The notes beneath the pieces are model-generated. The model saw only the letters and a list, made by a program, of their open reading frames with translations, did not search any database and was not told the origin of the DNA. The translations under genes were made by a program, and so were the position numbers. DNA of 64,000 bases from DASUSH01 sp963785155 (GTDB lineage: Bacteria; Actinomycetota; Thermoleophilia; Solirubrobacterales; 70-9). Where the stretch lies: positions 62,001-126,000 of the forward strand of contig CAWAUB010000004.1 in assembly GCA_963785155.1 (NCBI GenBank), given 5' to 3'. This document shows, in pieces, positions 41,382-50,867 of the stretch. Every line of letters begins with the position of its first letter. Within the stretch, counting starts at the first letter, position 1.

Positions 41382-41885
41382 TCACCGCGGCCTGGGATAT
41401 ACCCCGGCCACCTCGACCAGCTCGACGGGCCGGTCGGTCTCCGCGATCTCCTTGAGGCGCTCGAGGGCCTCCCGCCATTGGCGGCGCATCCAGCGCCGCG
41501 GGCGGCCCTTCTCGCGGTGCCTGTCGAACGCGTTGCCGGGCTCGGTCCAGAAGGTGACGCGGGCCTCCGTCGTGCGCCCGGCTCCCTCCTCGAGCTCCCA
41601 GACGGTGAAGATCGGAACGCGGTCGAGCCGGCCGCCGCGCCCGCGCTCGAAGATCCTGTGCGGCTCGTCGGCCTCCTCGATCACCGATTCCATCCAGTAC
41701 TTCATCCGCGGGGCCTCGACCCGGAACCTCGCCGACGCACCGACGCCGCGCGACTCCAGCCGCTCGAGCCGGAACTCGTCCTGGAAGTGGTCGCAGAATC
41801 CCGGTCGCGCGGCGAGGTCGATGAGGAGATCCCAGACGCGCTCGCGCGGCGCGTCGATCAGCGTCTCGGCGGAGATCGGCCCCAT
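41382..41885 (-). CDS. SRPBCC/START-like (polyketide cyclase-type) protein
   Basis: 167 residues with the SRPBCC fold: ISAETLIDAPRERVWDLLID at the start, a central RFRVEAPRMKYWMESVIEEA and a long C-terminal helix (RRQWREALERLKEIAETD). Such proteins bind hydrophobic ligands or act as aromatase/cyclases; the ligand is unknown. It is the first gene of a two-gene unit with the lipoprotein, and it is divergent from a small zinc-finger-like gene with only 16 bases between the starts. Confidence 0.75.
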   Translation of the reverse strand: MGPISAETLIDAPRERVWDLLIDLAARPGFCDHFQDEFRLERLESRGVGASARFRVEAPRMKYWMESVIEEADEPHRIFERGRGGRLDRVPIFTVWELEEGAGRTTEARVTFWTEPGNAFDRHREKGRPRRWMRRQWREALERLKEIAETDRPVELVEVAGVYPRPR

Positions 41886-41901
41886 CGATCGCGATTTTGC
41901 T

Positions 41902-42169
41902 ATGAGTGAACGTGGAAGGAGGCGAGCGCGGGACGGCGAAGTCCGACGTATGGTCGCCCGCGCCGGTGAGTTCCAATGCACCTGCTGTCACCGGAGCCCG
42001 CTCGTCGGCGAGAAGGCGATCCTCCACGTTCGCGACGAGCGAACCTCCTGGGTCTGCGAGCTATGTGAGCGCTCCGCCCGGAAGGTCGCTCCGCTCGGCG
42101 AGGTCCAGCGACCGCGTCCGCGTCCGCCCGGCGCTGACCGGCGTCGATCTGTACCTGCAAGCCGCCTAG
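41902..42169 (+). CDS. Small CxxC...CxxC zinc-ribbon-like protein (frameshifted 3' end)
   Basis: ATG 41902 opens a frame whose first ~65 residues include EFQCTCCHRSPLVGEKAILH and WVCELCERSA, two CxxC pairs that make a zinc ribbon. After LGEVQR the frame becomes Arg/Pro-rich and runs on. The neighbouring frame gives DRVRVRPALTGVDLYLQAA followed by TAG, which I think is the genuine end, so an indel near 42105 is likely and the protein would be ~89 residues. I recall similar small actinobacterial proteins ending in a VRVR...AA motif but know no function. Binding of RNA or DNA is possible. Confidence 0.5.
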
Positions 42170-42184
42170 CGGCCGCTTTCGGCC

Positions 42185-43108
42185 CTACTTGCTGGCGCTC
42201 GAACCAGCCGGCTCGCGCTCTTCCGCCGGCTCGCTCGCCGGCTGACCCTCGGCTTCGGGCTCGAGGCCCGGATCCGAGTGCGCTGCGCGGTCCTCGTAGG
42301 CCTCACGGCTGCGCGTGTCGGCCTCGGCAAGAATCTTGTCCGCCCCGAGGCCCTTGGCGACGGCCTCGCGAGCCGACCGCGGCAGAATCGCCATCAGCCT
42401 TCCGATCGTCCCGGAGATCTTCGGCACGTGGACCTCGAACCGGTTCGTCTTCAGGGCCTCGACGATCGCCTCGGCGACGTCCTCGGGCTCGACGCTCTTG
42501 ATGCCACGCGCCTGCTTGAGGCCGGTCGCGAGCTCGGTGTTCACGATCGCGGGCATCACGACGGAGACCTCGATGCCGGTGTCGGTCGTCTCCGCCCGGA
42601 CGGCCTCGCTGACCCCGACGACGGCGAACTTGGTCGCGCAGTAGGTGGCGCCGCCCGGGAAACCGCCCTTGCCGGCCTGGGAGGCGATGTTGACGATGTG
42701 GCCGCTGTTGCGGCGCTCCATCCGCGGCAGGGCCGCCTTCATCCCGTAGAGGACGCCGTGAAGGTTGATGTCGATCATCCGGTGCGCGGTCGCATCGCTC
42801 TCGTCGGCGAACTTGCCGAGGGGCATGATCCCGGCGTTGTTGATGATCACGTCGAGCGATCCCAGTCGCTCCTCGACCTGATCCAGGTACCCCTCGAAGG
42901 AGTCCCGGCTGGTGACGTCGAGCTCGAGCGCGATCGTCCCGCCGCCGAGCTCCGTGGCGGTTTTCTCCGCCAACTCGACATCGAGATCGCCGATCGCGAC
43001 CTTCGCGCCCTCGCGCACCAGGGCCTTGGAGGTTGCCTTCCCGATCCCCCGGGCCCCCCCGGTGATGGCGACGACCTTCCCTTGCAAAGACTTCAGTTCT
43101 TTAGCCAT
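42185..43108 (-). CDS. Short-chain dehydrogenase/reductase
   Basis: 307 residues. A classical SDR: VVAITGGARGIGKATS (TGxxxGIG cofactor site), GDLDVE, NNAGIM, the catalytic Ser in VNIASQAGKGG, and TYCATKFAVVG (YxxxK). AIGDLD after the second strand suggests NAD(H) preference. The last ~50 residues are an acidic, Ala/Glu/Ser-rich tail unusual for the family. It is probably an alcohol or ketone oxidoreductase of unknown substrate. The ATG at 43108 is six bases after TAGCCT on the minus strand (leaderless). Confidence 0.9.
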   Translation of the reverse strand: MAKELKSLQGKVVAITGGARGIGKATSKALVREGAKVAIGDLDVELAEKTATELGGGTIALELDVTSRDSFEGYLDQVEERLGSLDVIINNAGIMPLGKFADESDATAHRMIDINLHGVLYGMKAALPRMERRNSGHIVNIASQAGKGGFPGGATYCATKFAVVGVSEAVRAETTDTGIEVSVVMPAIVNTELATGLKQARGIKSVEPEDVAEAIVEALKTNRFEVHVPKISGTIGRLMAILPRSAREAVAKGLGADKILAEADTRSREAYEDRAAHSDPGLEPEAEGQPASEPAEEREPAGSSASK

Positions 43109-43157
43109 GGCGGCAGGCTATCCGACACAGGGCCGCGAGGCGCCCCTACCGCCTGTC

Positions 43158-44612
43158 CTACTGCGGCTTCCGCTTCACCAGCACATCGCCCTCCTGGACC
43201 GAGGTTCCGCCGGGCTCAGTGGTGCGCGCCTGGGCGGTGGCGAACAGCGAGCCCCCGTTCTTCTCGAGCAGCTGCTTCCCCTTCTTGTTCAGCTTCACCG
43301 TCGCGGCGCCCGTGCTGCCAGCGCCGATGTCGTAGGCGTCCGATCCGATGCCCTTGCCCGACACGCTGAGCGCGAGTGTGCCGGCGCAGGCGGCGCCCTC
43401 CTCGACGGGACAGCGGACCCGAACCTTGACTGACTTCTCCTTGCTCACGGTCGCGGTGTCCGCGGCCACCTCCGCGCCGGTGCGCTCGCACTGCGGGAGC
43501 ACCATCGTGTCGTCCGGCTGGACGAGGACGGCGTCGTAGCCCGCACCACATTGCGCGGCGTCGCGGCCGGCACCGCCGTCGTGGAGATCGTCGCCGCTTC
43601 CCCCGATGAGGGCGTCCCCGCCGCCGAGCCCGAAGATCTGGTCGTTGCCCGCCTGGCCGGCGAACAGGTTCTCGGCGTCGTCACCGATCAGAGTGTCGTT
43701 GCCCGACCCGGCGAACACGTCCTCGACCTGGACGTTGTCGGCCTCCCCGGCGATGCCGTCGTTCGCCTGGCCGTCCAGCGACACGCTGACGTCGGCCTGC
43801 CGTTGATATGCGGCGATGTCGGTGCCGCCCTGGCCGTTCACCTCATCGTTGCCGCCGGTCTCGGTCGCGCCCGAGCCGCCGTCACTCATGGTGTCGTCCC
43901 CGTCTCCGCCGAGAAGACCATCGTCGCCGAGCTCACCGGCCACTTGGTCCTGCCCGGCTTCGCCGTCCACCAAGTCGTTCCCGCGACCCCCGAAGAGGAG
44001 ATCGTTGCCGCCCGCTCCCTTGATGGTGTCGTCACCCCCGAACCCCGGATCGCTGAAGTTGAAATCGCCAAATATCTGATCGTCGAGCGGACCGCCGGTC
44101 AGGGCGTCGTTTCCGCCGCCGCCGGCCAGCGAGTTGAACTTGGCGCCACCGGTGAGCGAGTCGTTTCCAGCCCCGCCGTCGAGGAAGGCCTGCTCCGGGC
44201 CGCCGGAAAGCGTGTCGTTGCCGCCTCCGCCCTGAGCCGAGGACGTCAGCGCTGCGCTGGCGAAGAAGTCGTCGCCTCCCATGAGGCCGGCGACCAAAGC
44301 ATTGACAGGTGCCACCGGAGCCGCCGGAGGCGCCGGGTCCGGAGGATCTAGCGGGCAGGTCACGGTGGTCGCGTTCACCGGCGAGCACTCCGGGCCGGGG
44401 GTGGTCACACCTCCCGTGCCGCTGTCCGTGATCGTGATCGTCGCGCCGGCGAGGGAAACCGACACCTTGTCGTCGTCCGCCTCGCCGCCGACGACCACCG
44501 TGCTCTGCTCATCGCCGGGGGATATGAAAACGTTCGATGCGGCCAGCGACTGACCCGTGGCAAACATCATTGTCAGCGCGACAGCGACGACTCCTACGAT
44601 CCAACGACTCAT
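43158..44612 (-). CDS. Secreted RTX/hemolysin-type calcium-binding repeat protein
   Basis: 484 residues. A signal peptide (VGVVAVALTMMFATGQSLAA) is followed by a beta domain and then about 200 residues of GGxGxDxL nonapeptide repeats (GGGGNDTLSG, GGAGNDSLTG, GRGNDLVDGE, GGDGDDTMSD, AGNDQIFGLG). These form a Ca2+-binding beta-roll outside the cell. Residues ~380-484 are a different C-terminal domain (VKVRVRCPVEEGAACAGTLA, VKLNKKGKQLLEKNGGSLFA) like those of other actinobacterial cell-surface repeat proteins. No enzymatic domain is seen. ATG 44612 has AAGGAG nine bases upstream; the longer frame upstream reads as shadow. Confidence 0.85.
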   Translation of the reverse strand: MSRWIVGVVAVALTMMFATGQSLAASNVFISPGDEQSTVVVGGEADDDKVSVSLAGATITITDSGTGGVTTPGPECSPVNATTVTCPLDPPDPAPPAAPVAPVNALVAGLMGGDDFFASAALTSSAQGGGGNDTLSGGPEQAFLDGGAGNDSLTGGAKFNSLAGGGGNDALTGGPLDDQIFGDFNFSDPGFGGDDTIKGAGGNDLLFGGRGNDLVDGEAGQDQVAGELGDDGLLGGDGDDTMSDGGSGATETGGNDEVNGQGGTDIAAYQRQADVSVSLDGQANDGIAGEADNVQVEDVFAGSGNDTLIGDDAENLFAGQAGNDQIFGLGGGDALIGGSGDDLHDGGAGRDAAQCGAGYDAVLVQPDDTMVLPQCERTGAEVAADTATVSKEKSVKVRVRCPVEEGAACAGTLALSVSGKGIGSDAYDIGAGSTGAATVKLNKKGKQLLEKNGGSLFATAQARTTEPGGTSVQEGDVLVKRKPQ

Positions 44613-44691
44613 TCCGACACTCCTTTGCCCAGGGCCCGCCAAGAGCCGTGTCAATCGGTGAGGGCAGGATAGGCACCCTCCGCGCCCACGC

Positions 44692-47600
44692 CTACTCGGT
44701 CGAGATACTCGGGTCCGCCTGGACCTTCTCCGGGATGATCGTGAGGAAGTTCTGGCGCGCGGCGGCGGCGAGCCCGAGGATGCGATCGGCCTCCTCGTCC
44801 TGATCGGTCGCCCGCAGCTCGCCGGCGTAGTGGCCGAGCAGGTCATCGATGTCGAGCTGGCCCTCGTCGTCGAGCTCGACGAGCGCGACCTTCGCGCCCT
44901 CGCCGAGGCGGCTCTGGATCACTTCGCGATTGAGCCCGAGGTCGTCGTTGATGCGGACGTAGACCCGCCCGCCGGTCATCCCGGCGCAGGCCCATGGGCC
45001 GATGTCGCCGAGGACGACGGCGCGGCCTGAGGTCATGTACTCGAAGGCGAAGCCCTTCGCGTTGGCGCGGTCGGCGAGGCAGCCGCGGCTGTCGTCGAGT
45101 GGCTCCTCCGGCTCGCCGGCGAGGACGACGTCGGCGCCCGAGAGGCGGATGCAGAACCGCGAGTCCGCTGATCCCTGGACGAAGAGCCGGCCGCGCTGCG
45201 CGCCGTAGGCGAACGACTTGCCCACCGACCCGTTCAGGCGCTTGCCTCCCGCTCCCTTGCCTTTCAGGATCGAGACGGTGCCGCCGAGCATCGTCTTGCC
45301 GACGCCGTCCTGGGCGCCGCCCTCGACCCGCAGCGAGACGCCCCAGGCGTTGAAGGCGCCGAAGCCCTGGCCGGCGATCGAGCCGCCGTTGAAGGAGATG
45401 TCGGCGAGGATGTCGTCCGAGCCCTCGGCGAGCTCCCCGTAGAGCCGGCCTCGGGAGATCGCACCGGCGAGCTCGGTGCCGAGCACGCGGTCGTTGGCGT
45501 CGGTGGGACGCGAGAACTCGCTGCGGACCGAGCCCGGGCCCGCCCCGCCACCGCCACACACCTCGTCGGCGAGCGACGCAACCTCGGCCGAGGCCTGCTT
45601 CGCCTCCATCCGGATCGGCCGCGCGACAACGAGCCCGGCGGCCTCGCGCTCCTCGCTCGACGCATCGGCTGCGACCGGCAGGTCGACCGGCTCGAGGTCC
45701 AGGAACTCCTCGAGCGGGGTGATCAGCTCGGTTAGGTCGAGGCTCTCGGCGTGCGACGCCTGCTCGAGCAGGTCGTAGCGGCCGACCAGGTCCTGGGCGC
45801 GGTCGAAGCCGAGGCTCGCGACAACCTCCTTGACCTCCTCGCCCATCGAGCCGAAGAAGCGGGCGCAGTTCTCGGCGGCGGTGCCGACCGCCTGCGGCGT
45901 GAACTTCTTCAGGCCGTGCTCCTGTGCCTGCTCGGTCGTCTCGATCTGCGTCGCGATTCCGACGTGGCAGGTGTCGAGCTGGCAGCCGCGGCAGATCGTG
46001 CAGCCGAGCGAGACCATCGCCAGGGTGCCGAAGGCGACCCGATTGGCGCCGAGGCAGTGGAGCTTCACGATGTCGTGGGCGTGCCGGTAGCCGCCGTCGG
46101 CCCAGATCTCGACGCGGTTGCGGATCCCGGCCTCCATCAGCGCGCGGTGGACGGCGCGGGTGCCGATGTCGGAGGGCAGGCCGACGTGGCGCAGCGCGTG
46201 CTGGCGTGCCGCGCCCGTCCCGCCCTCGAAGCCGGAGAGCGTGATGATGTCCGCGCCCGCCTTGGCGATGCCGAGGCCAATCGTGCCGATGTTCGGCACC
46301 ACCGGGACCTTGACCGAGACGCGCACGTCGGGGTTCACCGTCTTCAGCTCGTCGATCAGCTCGGCGAGGTCCTCGATCGAGTAGAGGTCGTGGTTGTTGG
46401 AGGGTGAGATCAGGTCGGTTCCGGGCGACGCGTTCCGCGCCGCGGCGACCTTCTCGGAGACCTTCTTGCCCGGCAGGTGTCCGCCCTCGCCGGGCTTCGC
46501 GCCCTGGCCGATCTTGATCTCGGCGACATACGAGGCATTGAGCATCTCCGCCGACACGCCGAAGCGGCCGGACGCGACCTGCTGGCCGCGCCACTCGCGA
46601 TAGCGGCCGTACATGTCCTGGATCTCCCCGCCCTCGCCGTTGATGCAGAGGATGTTGAGGTTCTTCGCCGCCTCCGGATAGGCGCGGAAGGCAGGCTCCG
46701 ATTGAGAGCCGAAGCTCATCGAGGAGATCACGATCGGGTAGTCGTGCCGCCCCACGCCGGCGTCGACGTCCGCGGCGCTGATCGGGTCGCGATCCGACTT
46801 CAACCGCATGATGTGGCGCATCGAGATCGGGTTCTCGAGCTCGAGCTCGCGCACCTTCGCCGAGTACTCCTCGTAGGTGGCGGTGCCGTTCGCCGCGGCG
46901 ACCGCCGACTTGTAGACCTTCGGGTAGAAGCGGAAGGTCTTCGCCGGCTTCGACTTCTCCTCCTCGCCCTTGATGATGTGGTGGCGCTGCGCGGTGTCGG
47001 CGTCGAGGTCCGAGAAGCCGACGCCGCCCTTCTCGGATGCGGCGTAGTGCGGGGTGCCCAGGATCTCGGCGAGCTCGGGCTTGATCCCAATTGAGGAGAA
47101 CTGTCGCGCGTAGCCACGCACCTCGTGGATCCCGATCGTCGAGATCACCTTCTCGGCCCCCTTCTTCAGGGCGGCGCAGATGTTCGACAGGTCCTGCGCA
47201 TACTCATCGACGCAGATCACCTCGAGCATCACGTAGGGGCAGACGCCGTTGGCGCCCAGCCCGAGCGCGAGCATCACGTCGTGGACGTTGCGGATCGCTG
47301 CCGAGCGCAGGACGATCGAACAGCGGCGGCGCAGGTTCTCCTCGCCCGGCTCGGTGCGGAAGGACTTGAGCGCCTGGTCGACCGCCGAGGTCGCCAGGTG
47401 CGGGTCCAGGAAGCGGCGCTCGCCGTCGTAGACCGTGCGGTCGGTGAGGACGATCAGCTCGGCGCCCTTGCGCACGCTGCGCTGCGCCTCCTGGCGGATC
47501 CGGTCGATCGCACCCTGGGTCGTCTCCGACTCGAGCAGCGAGATGTCGATCGCCGCGGCGCGGTCCCCGTCGCGGAACTCCTCCCAGAGGTCCTCGAGGA

Positions 47601-49365
47601 GATAGGTGTTGTGCTCACGGGCGATCTCGCGGTACTTCGCATCCGAGAGCGGCGCCAGCTCGTGGTGGCCGCCGAGGATCACGGGGAACGAGGTCTCGAC
47701 GATGCCGGTGTCGGCAGCCGGGTCGTCCACCGCGGGCCGGCGGCCGAAGATCGCCCTTGTCGAGAAGTGCTCGATCTCCCGCTCGCGATCGATCGCGGGG
47801 TTGGTGACGACCGCAACCGTCTCCTTGAAGTAGTCGGCGAGGTTCTGGCGCTCCGGCGAGAGCGCGGCCAGCGGGCCGTCGTAGCCGAGAGAGCCGATCG
47901 GCTCGGCGCCGTTCGACGCCATCTGCTGGACGAGCTTGACGTCGTCGCGCTGCCAGCCGAATCCGGCGAGCACCGTGTCGGAGACCTTGACGGGCTCGGC
48001 CGGCCCGGCAGCGGTATAGCCGGGGATGTCGGCGCCCTCGAGCGGGCCGCCGGTATCGAGGGCACGGTCGTAGCCGGCGACCTCCCCGCCTCCGGTCCGC
48101 TCGACCCAGCGGGCGGCGACCAGGCGCATCATCTCCTCGTGCGGGCGCAGCGTCGAGGCGCGCTTCTCGCGATCCATCGAGACCATCGCCTTCTCCCCGG
48201 GGGCAAGCGGCTTCGGCTCGGAGACCATCTCGGAGACCGAGACCACCCCGGGCTCGGAGGAGAAGACGAAGTCGTCACCCGTCTCGACCTGCCAAAGAGG
48301 GCGCAGGCCGAGCGCATCGGCGGAGAAGACGCACTCGTCGTCGTGGCGTGCGATCAGGGCCACCGGGCCCTGCGCGAACGGGCCCATCGTCTGGCGCAGG
48401 TACATGTAGAAGCGGTGCAGCTCCGCCGGCAGCGCGCGGATCTCGTTGACGATCGGCGGGACGACCATCTCCATCGCCTCGGCCAGGGAAAGGCCGCGGG
48501 TGCGGACAAGGGTGTCGACCGTGCGGTTCAGGTCCTGGGAGTCGGAGTTGCCCTCCTCGATCGGGACGCCGAGCATCGTCGCCTCCTGGCGGAGCTGGGC
48601 GATCGTGTTGATCTCACCGTTGTGGCCGAGCACGGAGAACGGCTGGACCCGCTTGAACGACGGCCAGGTGTTGGTCGAGTAGCGGTTGTGGCCGAAGCAG
48701 CCGACGGTCTCGAAGCGCTCGTCGACGAGGTCGGGGTAGTACTCGCCGAGGATCCGCGGCGCGCCCATCACCTTGTAGACGCAGGTCGTTGCCGAGAACG
48801 AGGGCATGTGGACGCCGAGTTCGCGCTCGAGCTCGATCATCAGCTCGAAGAGCGCCTTGTCGCGGTCGGCGTCGTCGCCGACCAGCCCGCCGAGCTGCCA
48901 GAAGTGTGGTTCCTCCTCCCGGGCGGTGGGACCAAGCGCCGAGGAGTCGACCTCGCCGAGCCGCTCGGCGAGAACGCGGAAGCCGGCGCGACCGAGGATG
49001 TCGCGACCGTCGTGCTGGAGCTTGGCGAGGTCCTGCGAGCGCTCGACGAAGATGTGGGCCACCGCGAAGCCGGGATCGAGCGCCAGCGCGGGATTGTGGC
49101 CGCCGGAGCGCACCTCCTCCGACCAGATCTTCCGCGGGATGTCGACCAGGAGGCCGCAACCGTCGCCCTCGCCGTCGACGTTGCCGGCGCGATGGAGCAT
49201 CTTCTGCATCGCGACGAGCGCGCGTGCGACGGGCTCGGCGGACGGCGTCGCGTCCTTGCGGACGGATGCGTAGATCGCACACGCGTCCTTGTCCTCCACG
49301 GACTGCGGCGAGACGACGGGACGCCAGGGCAGCTCAGGCGAGTAGAAACGGCGCGGCTCAGTCAA
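44692..49365 (-). CDS. gltB: Glutamate synthase large (alpha) subunit
   Basis: 1557 residues, the full-length GltB layout. An N-terminal class II amidotransferase starts at the presumed nucleophile Cys29 after a ~28-residue leader (DKDACAIYASVRKD), with GEGDGCGLLVDIPR and FGHNRYSTNTWPSF. The central and FMN domains include GGHLPGKKVSEKVAAARN and SPSNNHDLYSIEDLAELI. The 3Fe-4S cysteines are in CTICRGCQLDTCHVGIATQ (~1125). The C-terminal GXGXG beta-helix is present (IAGQGFGAFNAWGV). It makes glutamate from glutamine and 2-oxoglutarate in ammonium assimilation. The start is TTG with GGAGG five bases upstream. No gltD-like subunit is adjacent, so its electron donor lies elsewhere. Confidence 0.95.
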   Translation of the reverse strand: MTEPRRFYSPELPWRPVVSPQSVEDKDACAIYASVRKDATPSAEPVARALVAMQKMLHRAGNVDGEGDGCGLLVDIPRKIWSEEVRSGGHNPALALDPGFAVAHIFVERSQDLAKLQHDGRDILGRAGFRVLAERLGEVDSSALGPTAREEEPHFWQLGGLVGDDADRDKALFELMIELERELGVHMPSFSATTCVYKVMGAPRILGEYYPDLVDERFETVGCFGHNRYSTNTWPSFKRVQPFSVLGHNGEINTIAQLRQEATMLGVPIEEGNSDSQDLNRTVDTLVRTRGLSLAEAMEMVVPPIVNEIRALPAELHRFYMYLRQTMGPFAQGPVALIARHDDECVFSADALGLRPLWQVETGDDFVFSSEPGVVSVSEMVSEPKPLAPGEKAMVSMDREKRASTLRPHEEMMRLVAARWVERTGGGEVAGYDRALDTGGPLEGADIPGYTAAGPAEPVKVSDTVLAGFGWQRDDVKLVQQMASNGAEPIGSLGYDGPLAALSPERQNLADYFKETVAVVTNPAIDREREIEHFSTRAIFGRRPAVDDPAADTGIVETSFPVILGGHHELAPLSDAKYREIAREHNTYLLEDLWEEFRDGDRAAAIDISLLESETTQGAIDRIRQEAQRSVRKGAELIVLTDRTVYDGERRFLDPHLATSAVDQALKSFRTEPGEENLRRRCSIVLRSAAIRNVHDVMLALGLGANGVCPYVMLEVICVDEYAQDLSNICAALKKGAEKVISTIGIHEVRGYARQFSSIGIKPELAEILGTPHYAASEKGGVGFSDLDADTAQRHHIIKGEEEKSKPAKTFRFYPKVYKSAVAAANGTATYEEYSAKVRELELENPISMRHIMRLKSDRDPISAADVDAGVGRHDYPIVISSMSFGSQSEPAFRAYPEAAKNLNILCINGEGGEIQDMYGRYREWRGQQVASGRFGVSAEMLNASYVAEIKIGQGAKPGEGGHLPGKKVSEKVAAARNASPGTDLISPSNNHDLYSIEDLAELIDELKTVNPDVRVSVKVPVVPNIGTIGLGIAKAGADIITLSGFEGGTGAARQHALRHVGLPSDIGTRAVHRALMEAGIRNRVEIWADGGYRHAHDIVKLHCLGANRVAFGTLAMVSLGCTICRGCQLDTCHVGIATQIETTEQAQEHGLKKFTPQAVGTAAENCARFFGSMGEEVKEVVASLGFDRAQDLVGRYDLLEQASHAESLDLTELITPLEEFLDLEPVDLPVAADASSEEREAAGLVVARPIRMEAKQASAEVASLADEVCGGGGAGPGSVRSEFSRPTDANDRVLGTELAGAISRGRLYGELAEGSDDILADISFNGGSIAGQGFGAFNAWGVSLRVEGGAQDGVGKTMLGGTVSILKGKGAGGKRLNGSVGKSFAYGAQRGRLFVQGSADSRFCIRLSGADVVLAGEPEEPLDDSRGCLADRANAKGFAFEYMTSGRAVVLGDIGPWACAGMTGGRVYVRINDDLGLNREVIQSRLGEGAKVALVELDDEGQLDIDDLLGHYAGELRATDQDEEADRILGLAAAARQNFLTIIPEKVQADPSISTE

Positions 49366-49455
49366 TTGTTCCTCCCGGGTTCCGCACCTTCTTCGAGCGG
49401 GCGCGTGACGGGTTGGTCGGACCGGGAATTATAGGCACGGATAAGGTCGGCTCAG

Positions 49456-50046
49456 GTGTCCGCGAACCTGAAGTACACGCTCCTCGCTGTCGGTCCGATC
49501 CTCCTCATCGTCGGGGTGATCGTCTTTTTCGCTCTCGCTGGGCCGACCGAGGTGGTGCGGGTCAAGATCACCGACTCCGAGCGGGTGACGAGGACAGGGG
49601 GCGGAGCTCCCGGCAATCCCGCCTCGCGCACGAGATACACCGTGACCGAGGTCGATACCGATATCGGCGAGCGCTTCGGCACCGGAGGCGATGACGACCT
49701 CGCGCTCGCGGTCGGTGGTGTCTACGAGTGCGGCGCCGAGGGCTTCAAGTTCGTCCGGTCGATCTTCATCCGCCACCTCGTTGATTGCGTCGCGATCGAG
49801 CCGCCGCCGCCACCGGCACCGAGCGCGCAGGCGATCGCCCTGCGCGACGAGTTCGTCGAGTGCATCCGCGATCGGGTCAAGCCGCTCGGCAAGAACGACG
49901 GCCTCGACTTCGCAAATGCCGCGGCGCCCTGCCTGCCAAACGAGGGCGGGCCGGTGGCCGCAGGCCTCCGCGGCTGTCTCGCCTTCGGCGATCCCAGGCA
50001 CCCGGCCACTTCGGCGGAGCTGTGCGCCGAAAGCGCGTTCCCGTAG
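49456..50046 (+). CDS. Membrane-anchored hypothetical protein
   Basis: 196 residues with one N-terminal membrane helix (LLAVGPILLIVGVIVFFALA) and an extracytoplasmic part. The latter has a Thr/Arg-rich section, a VGGVYECGAEGFKFVRSI segment and a cysteine-containing C-terminal half (VECIRDRV, AAPCLPNE, LRGCLAF, AELCAES) that could form disulfides. I do not recognise it. TAAGGT is eight bases before the GTG start (leaderless). It is followed by parA after 11 bases; parA has its own -10 box, so co-transcription is uncertain. Confidence 0.6.
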   Translation: MSANLKYTLLAVGPILLIVGVIVFFALAGPTEVVRVKITDSERVTRTGGGAPGNPASRTRYTVTEVDTDIGERFGTGGDDDLALAVGGVYECGAEGFKFVRSIFIRHLVDCVAIEPPPPPAPSAQAIALRDEFVECIRDRVKPLGKNDGLDFANAAAPCLPNEGGPVAAGLRGCLAFGDPRHPATSAELCAESAFP

Positions 50047-50057
50047 GATCGCGACGA

Positions 50058-50867
50058 GTGGCGATAACGATCGCGGTCCTATCCCAGAAGGGCGGCACCG
50101 GGAAGACGACGACGGTGCGCTCGCTGACGGATGTCTTCACCCGGCTCGGGCTCGACACGGTCGCGATCGACGCCGACCCGCAGGGGAACCTCTCCGACTA
50201 CTTCGACACCGATCCCAATGCGCACCCGACGCTCGGTGAGGTCCTCGCCGGGCAGGCGAAGGCGGTCGACGCGGTTCACGGCCAGGTCATCCCGGCCAAC
50301 CTCGGGCTGGCCGAGTCGGAGCTGATCCTCGCCGGGAAGATGGGCCGCGAGCTGACCCTGCGCAACGCGCTGCGCGAGCTGAAGCGCCAGCGCGACGTGA
50401 TCGTCATCGACTGCCCCCCGACGCTCGGCCTGCTCACCGTGAACTCCCTCGTCGCCTCGACCCACGCGATCCTCTCGACGGAGGCGCAGTACTTCTCGCT
50501 GCAGGGAGTCGAGCAGGCGATGGAGGTGATCGGGCTCGCCCGCGAGACGCTCAACCCCGACCTCGAACTGCTCGGCGTCGTCCTCAACATCGCGAACATG
50601 CGCACCAAGCACGCGCGCCAGACCCGCGAGATCCTCGCCGAGGAGTTCGGAGAGAAGCTCTTCGACACCGTGATCCGCCAGTCGATCGCCTACGCCGAAT
50701 CGGCGGAGCGGGCGATCCCGATCCTCGACTACCGGCCCGACCGCGGCCGCGACTACCTGAGCCTCGGCCGCGAGGTCATGCTCCGGCTGGAGATGCCCGA
50801 GCGCGCCCGGGAGGTCGAGCGGATGGAGGCCGAGCTGGCACCGGCGAAGGCCGCTGCCGCCGGCTAG
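50058..50867 (+). CDS. ParA/Soj-family ATPase
   Basis: 269 residues. The deviant Walker A is VLSQKGGTGKTTTVRSLTDV (both lysines present), the A' motif is IDADPQGNLSDYF, and Walker B is VIVIDCPPTLGLLTVNSLV. These fit the ParA/Soj family that positions chromosomes, plasmids or large complexes by forming ATP-dependent gradients on DNA. No ParB-like gene or parS-like repeat is next to it, so it may place another cargo. TAGGAT is eight bases before the GTG. The C-terminal ~25 residues form a charged helix rich in Glu and Arg. The stop overlaps that of the response regulator on the other strand as CTAG. Confidence 0.85.
   Translation: MAITIAVLSQKGGTGKTTTVRSLTDVFTRLGLDTVAIDADPQGNLSDYFDTDPNAHPTLGEVLAGQAKAVDAVHGQVIPANLGLAESELILAGKMGRELTLRNALRELKRQRDVIVIDCPPTLGLLTVNSLVASTHAILSTEAQYFSLQGVEQAMEVIGLARETLNPDLELLGVVLNIANMRTKHARQTREILAEEFGEKLFDTVIRQSIAYAESAERAIPILDYRPDRGRDYLSLGREVMLRLEMPERAREVERMEAELAPAKAAAAG

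Noticed and set aside
39025..42501. A single 1158-codon plus-strand frame starting in the penicillin-binding protein
   Set aside because: Beyond ~40765 it is antisense to a lipoprotein and an SRPBCC gene with good signals and reads as low-complexity sequence. The expected TAG is one frame away, so the run-on is due to an indel.
43158..44612. RTX repeats as a hemolysin toxin
   Set aside because: Only the calcium-binding repeats are seen, with no acylation or pore domain and no type I secretion genes nearby.
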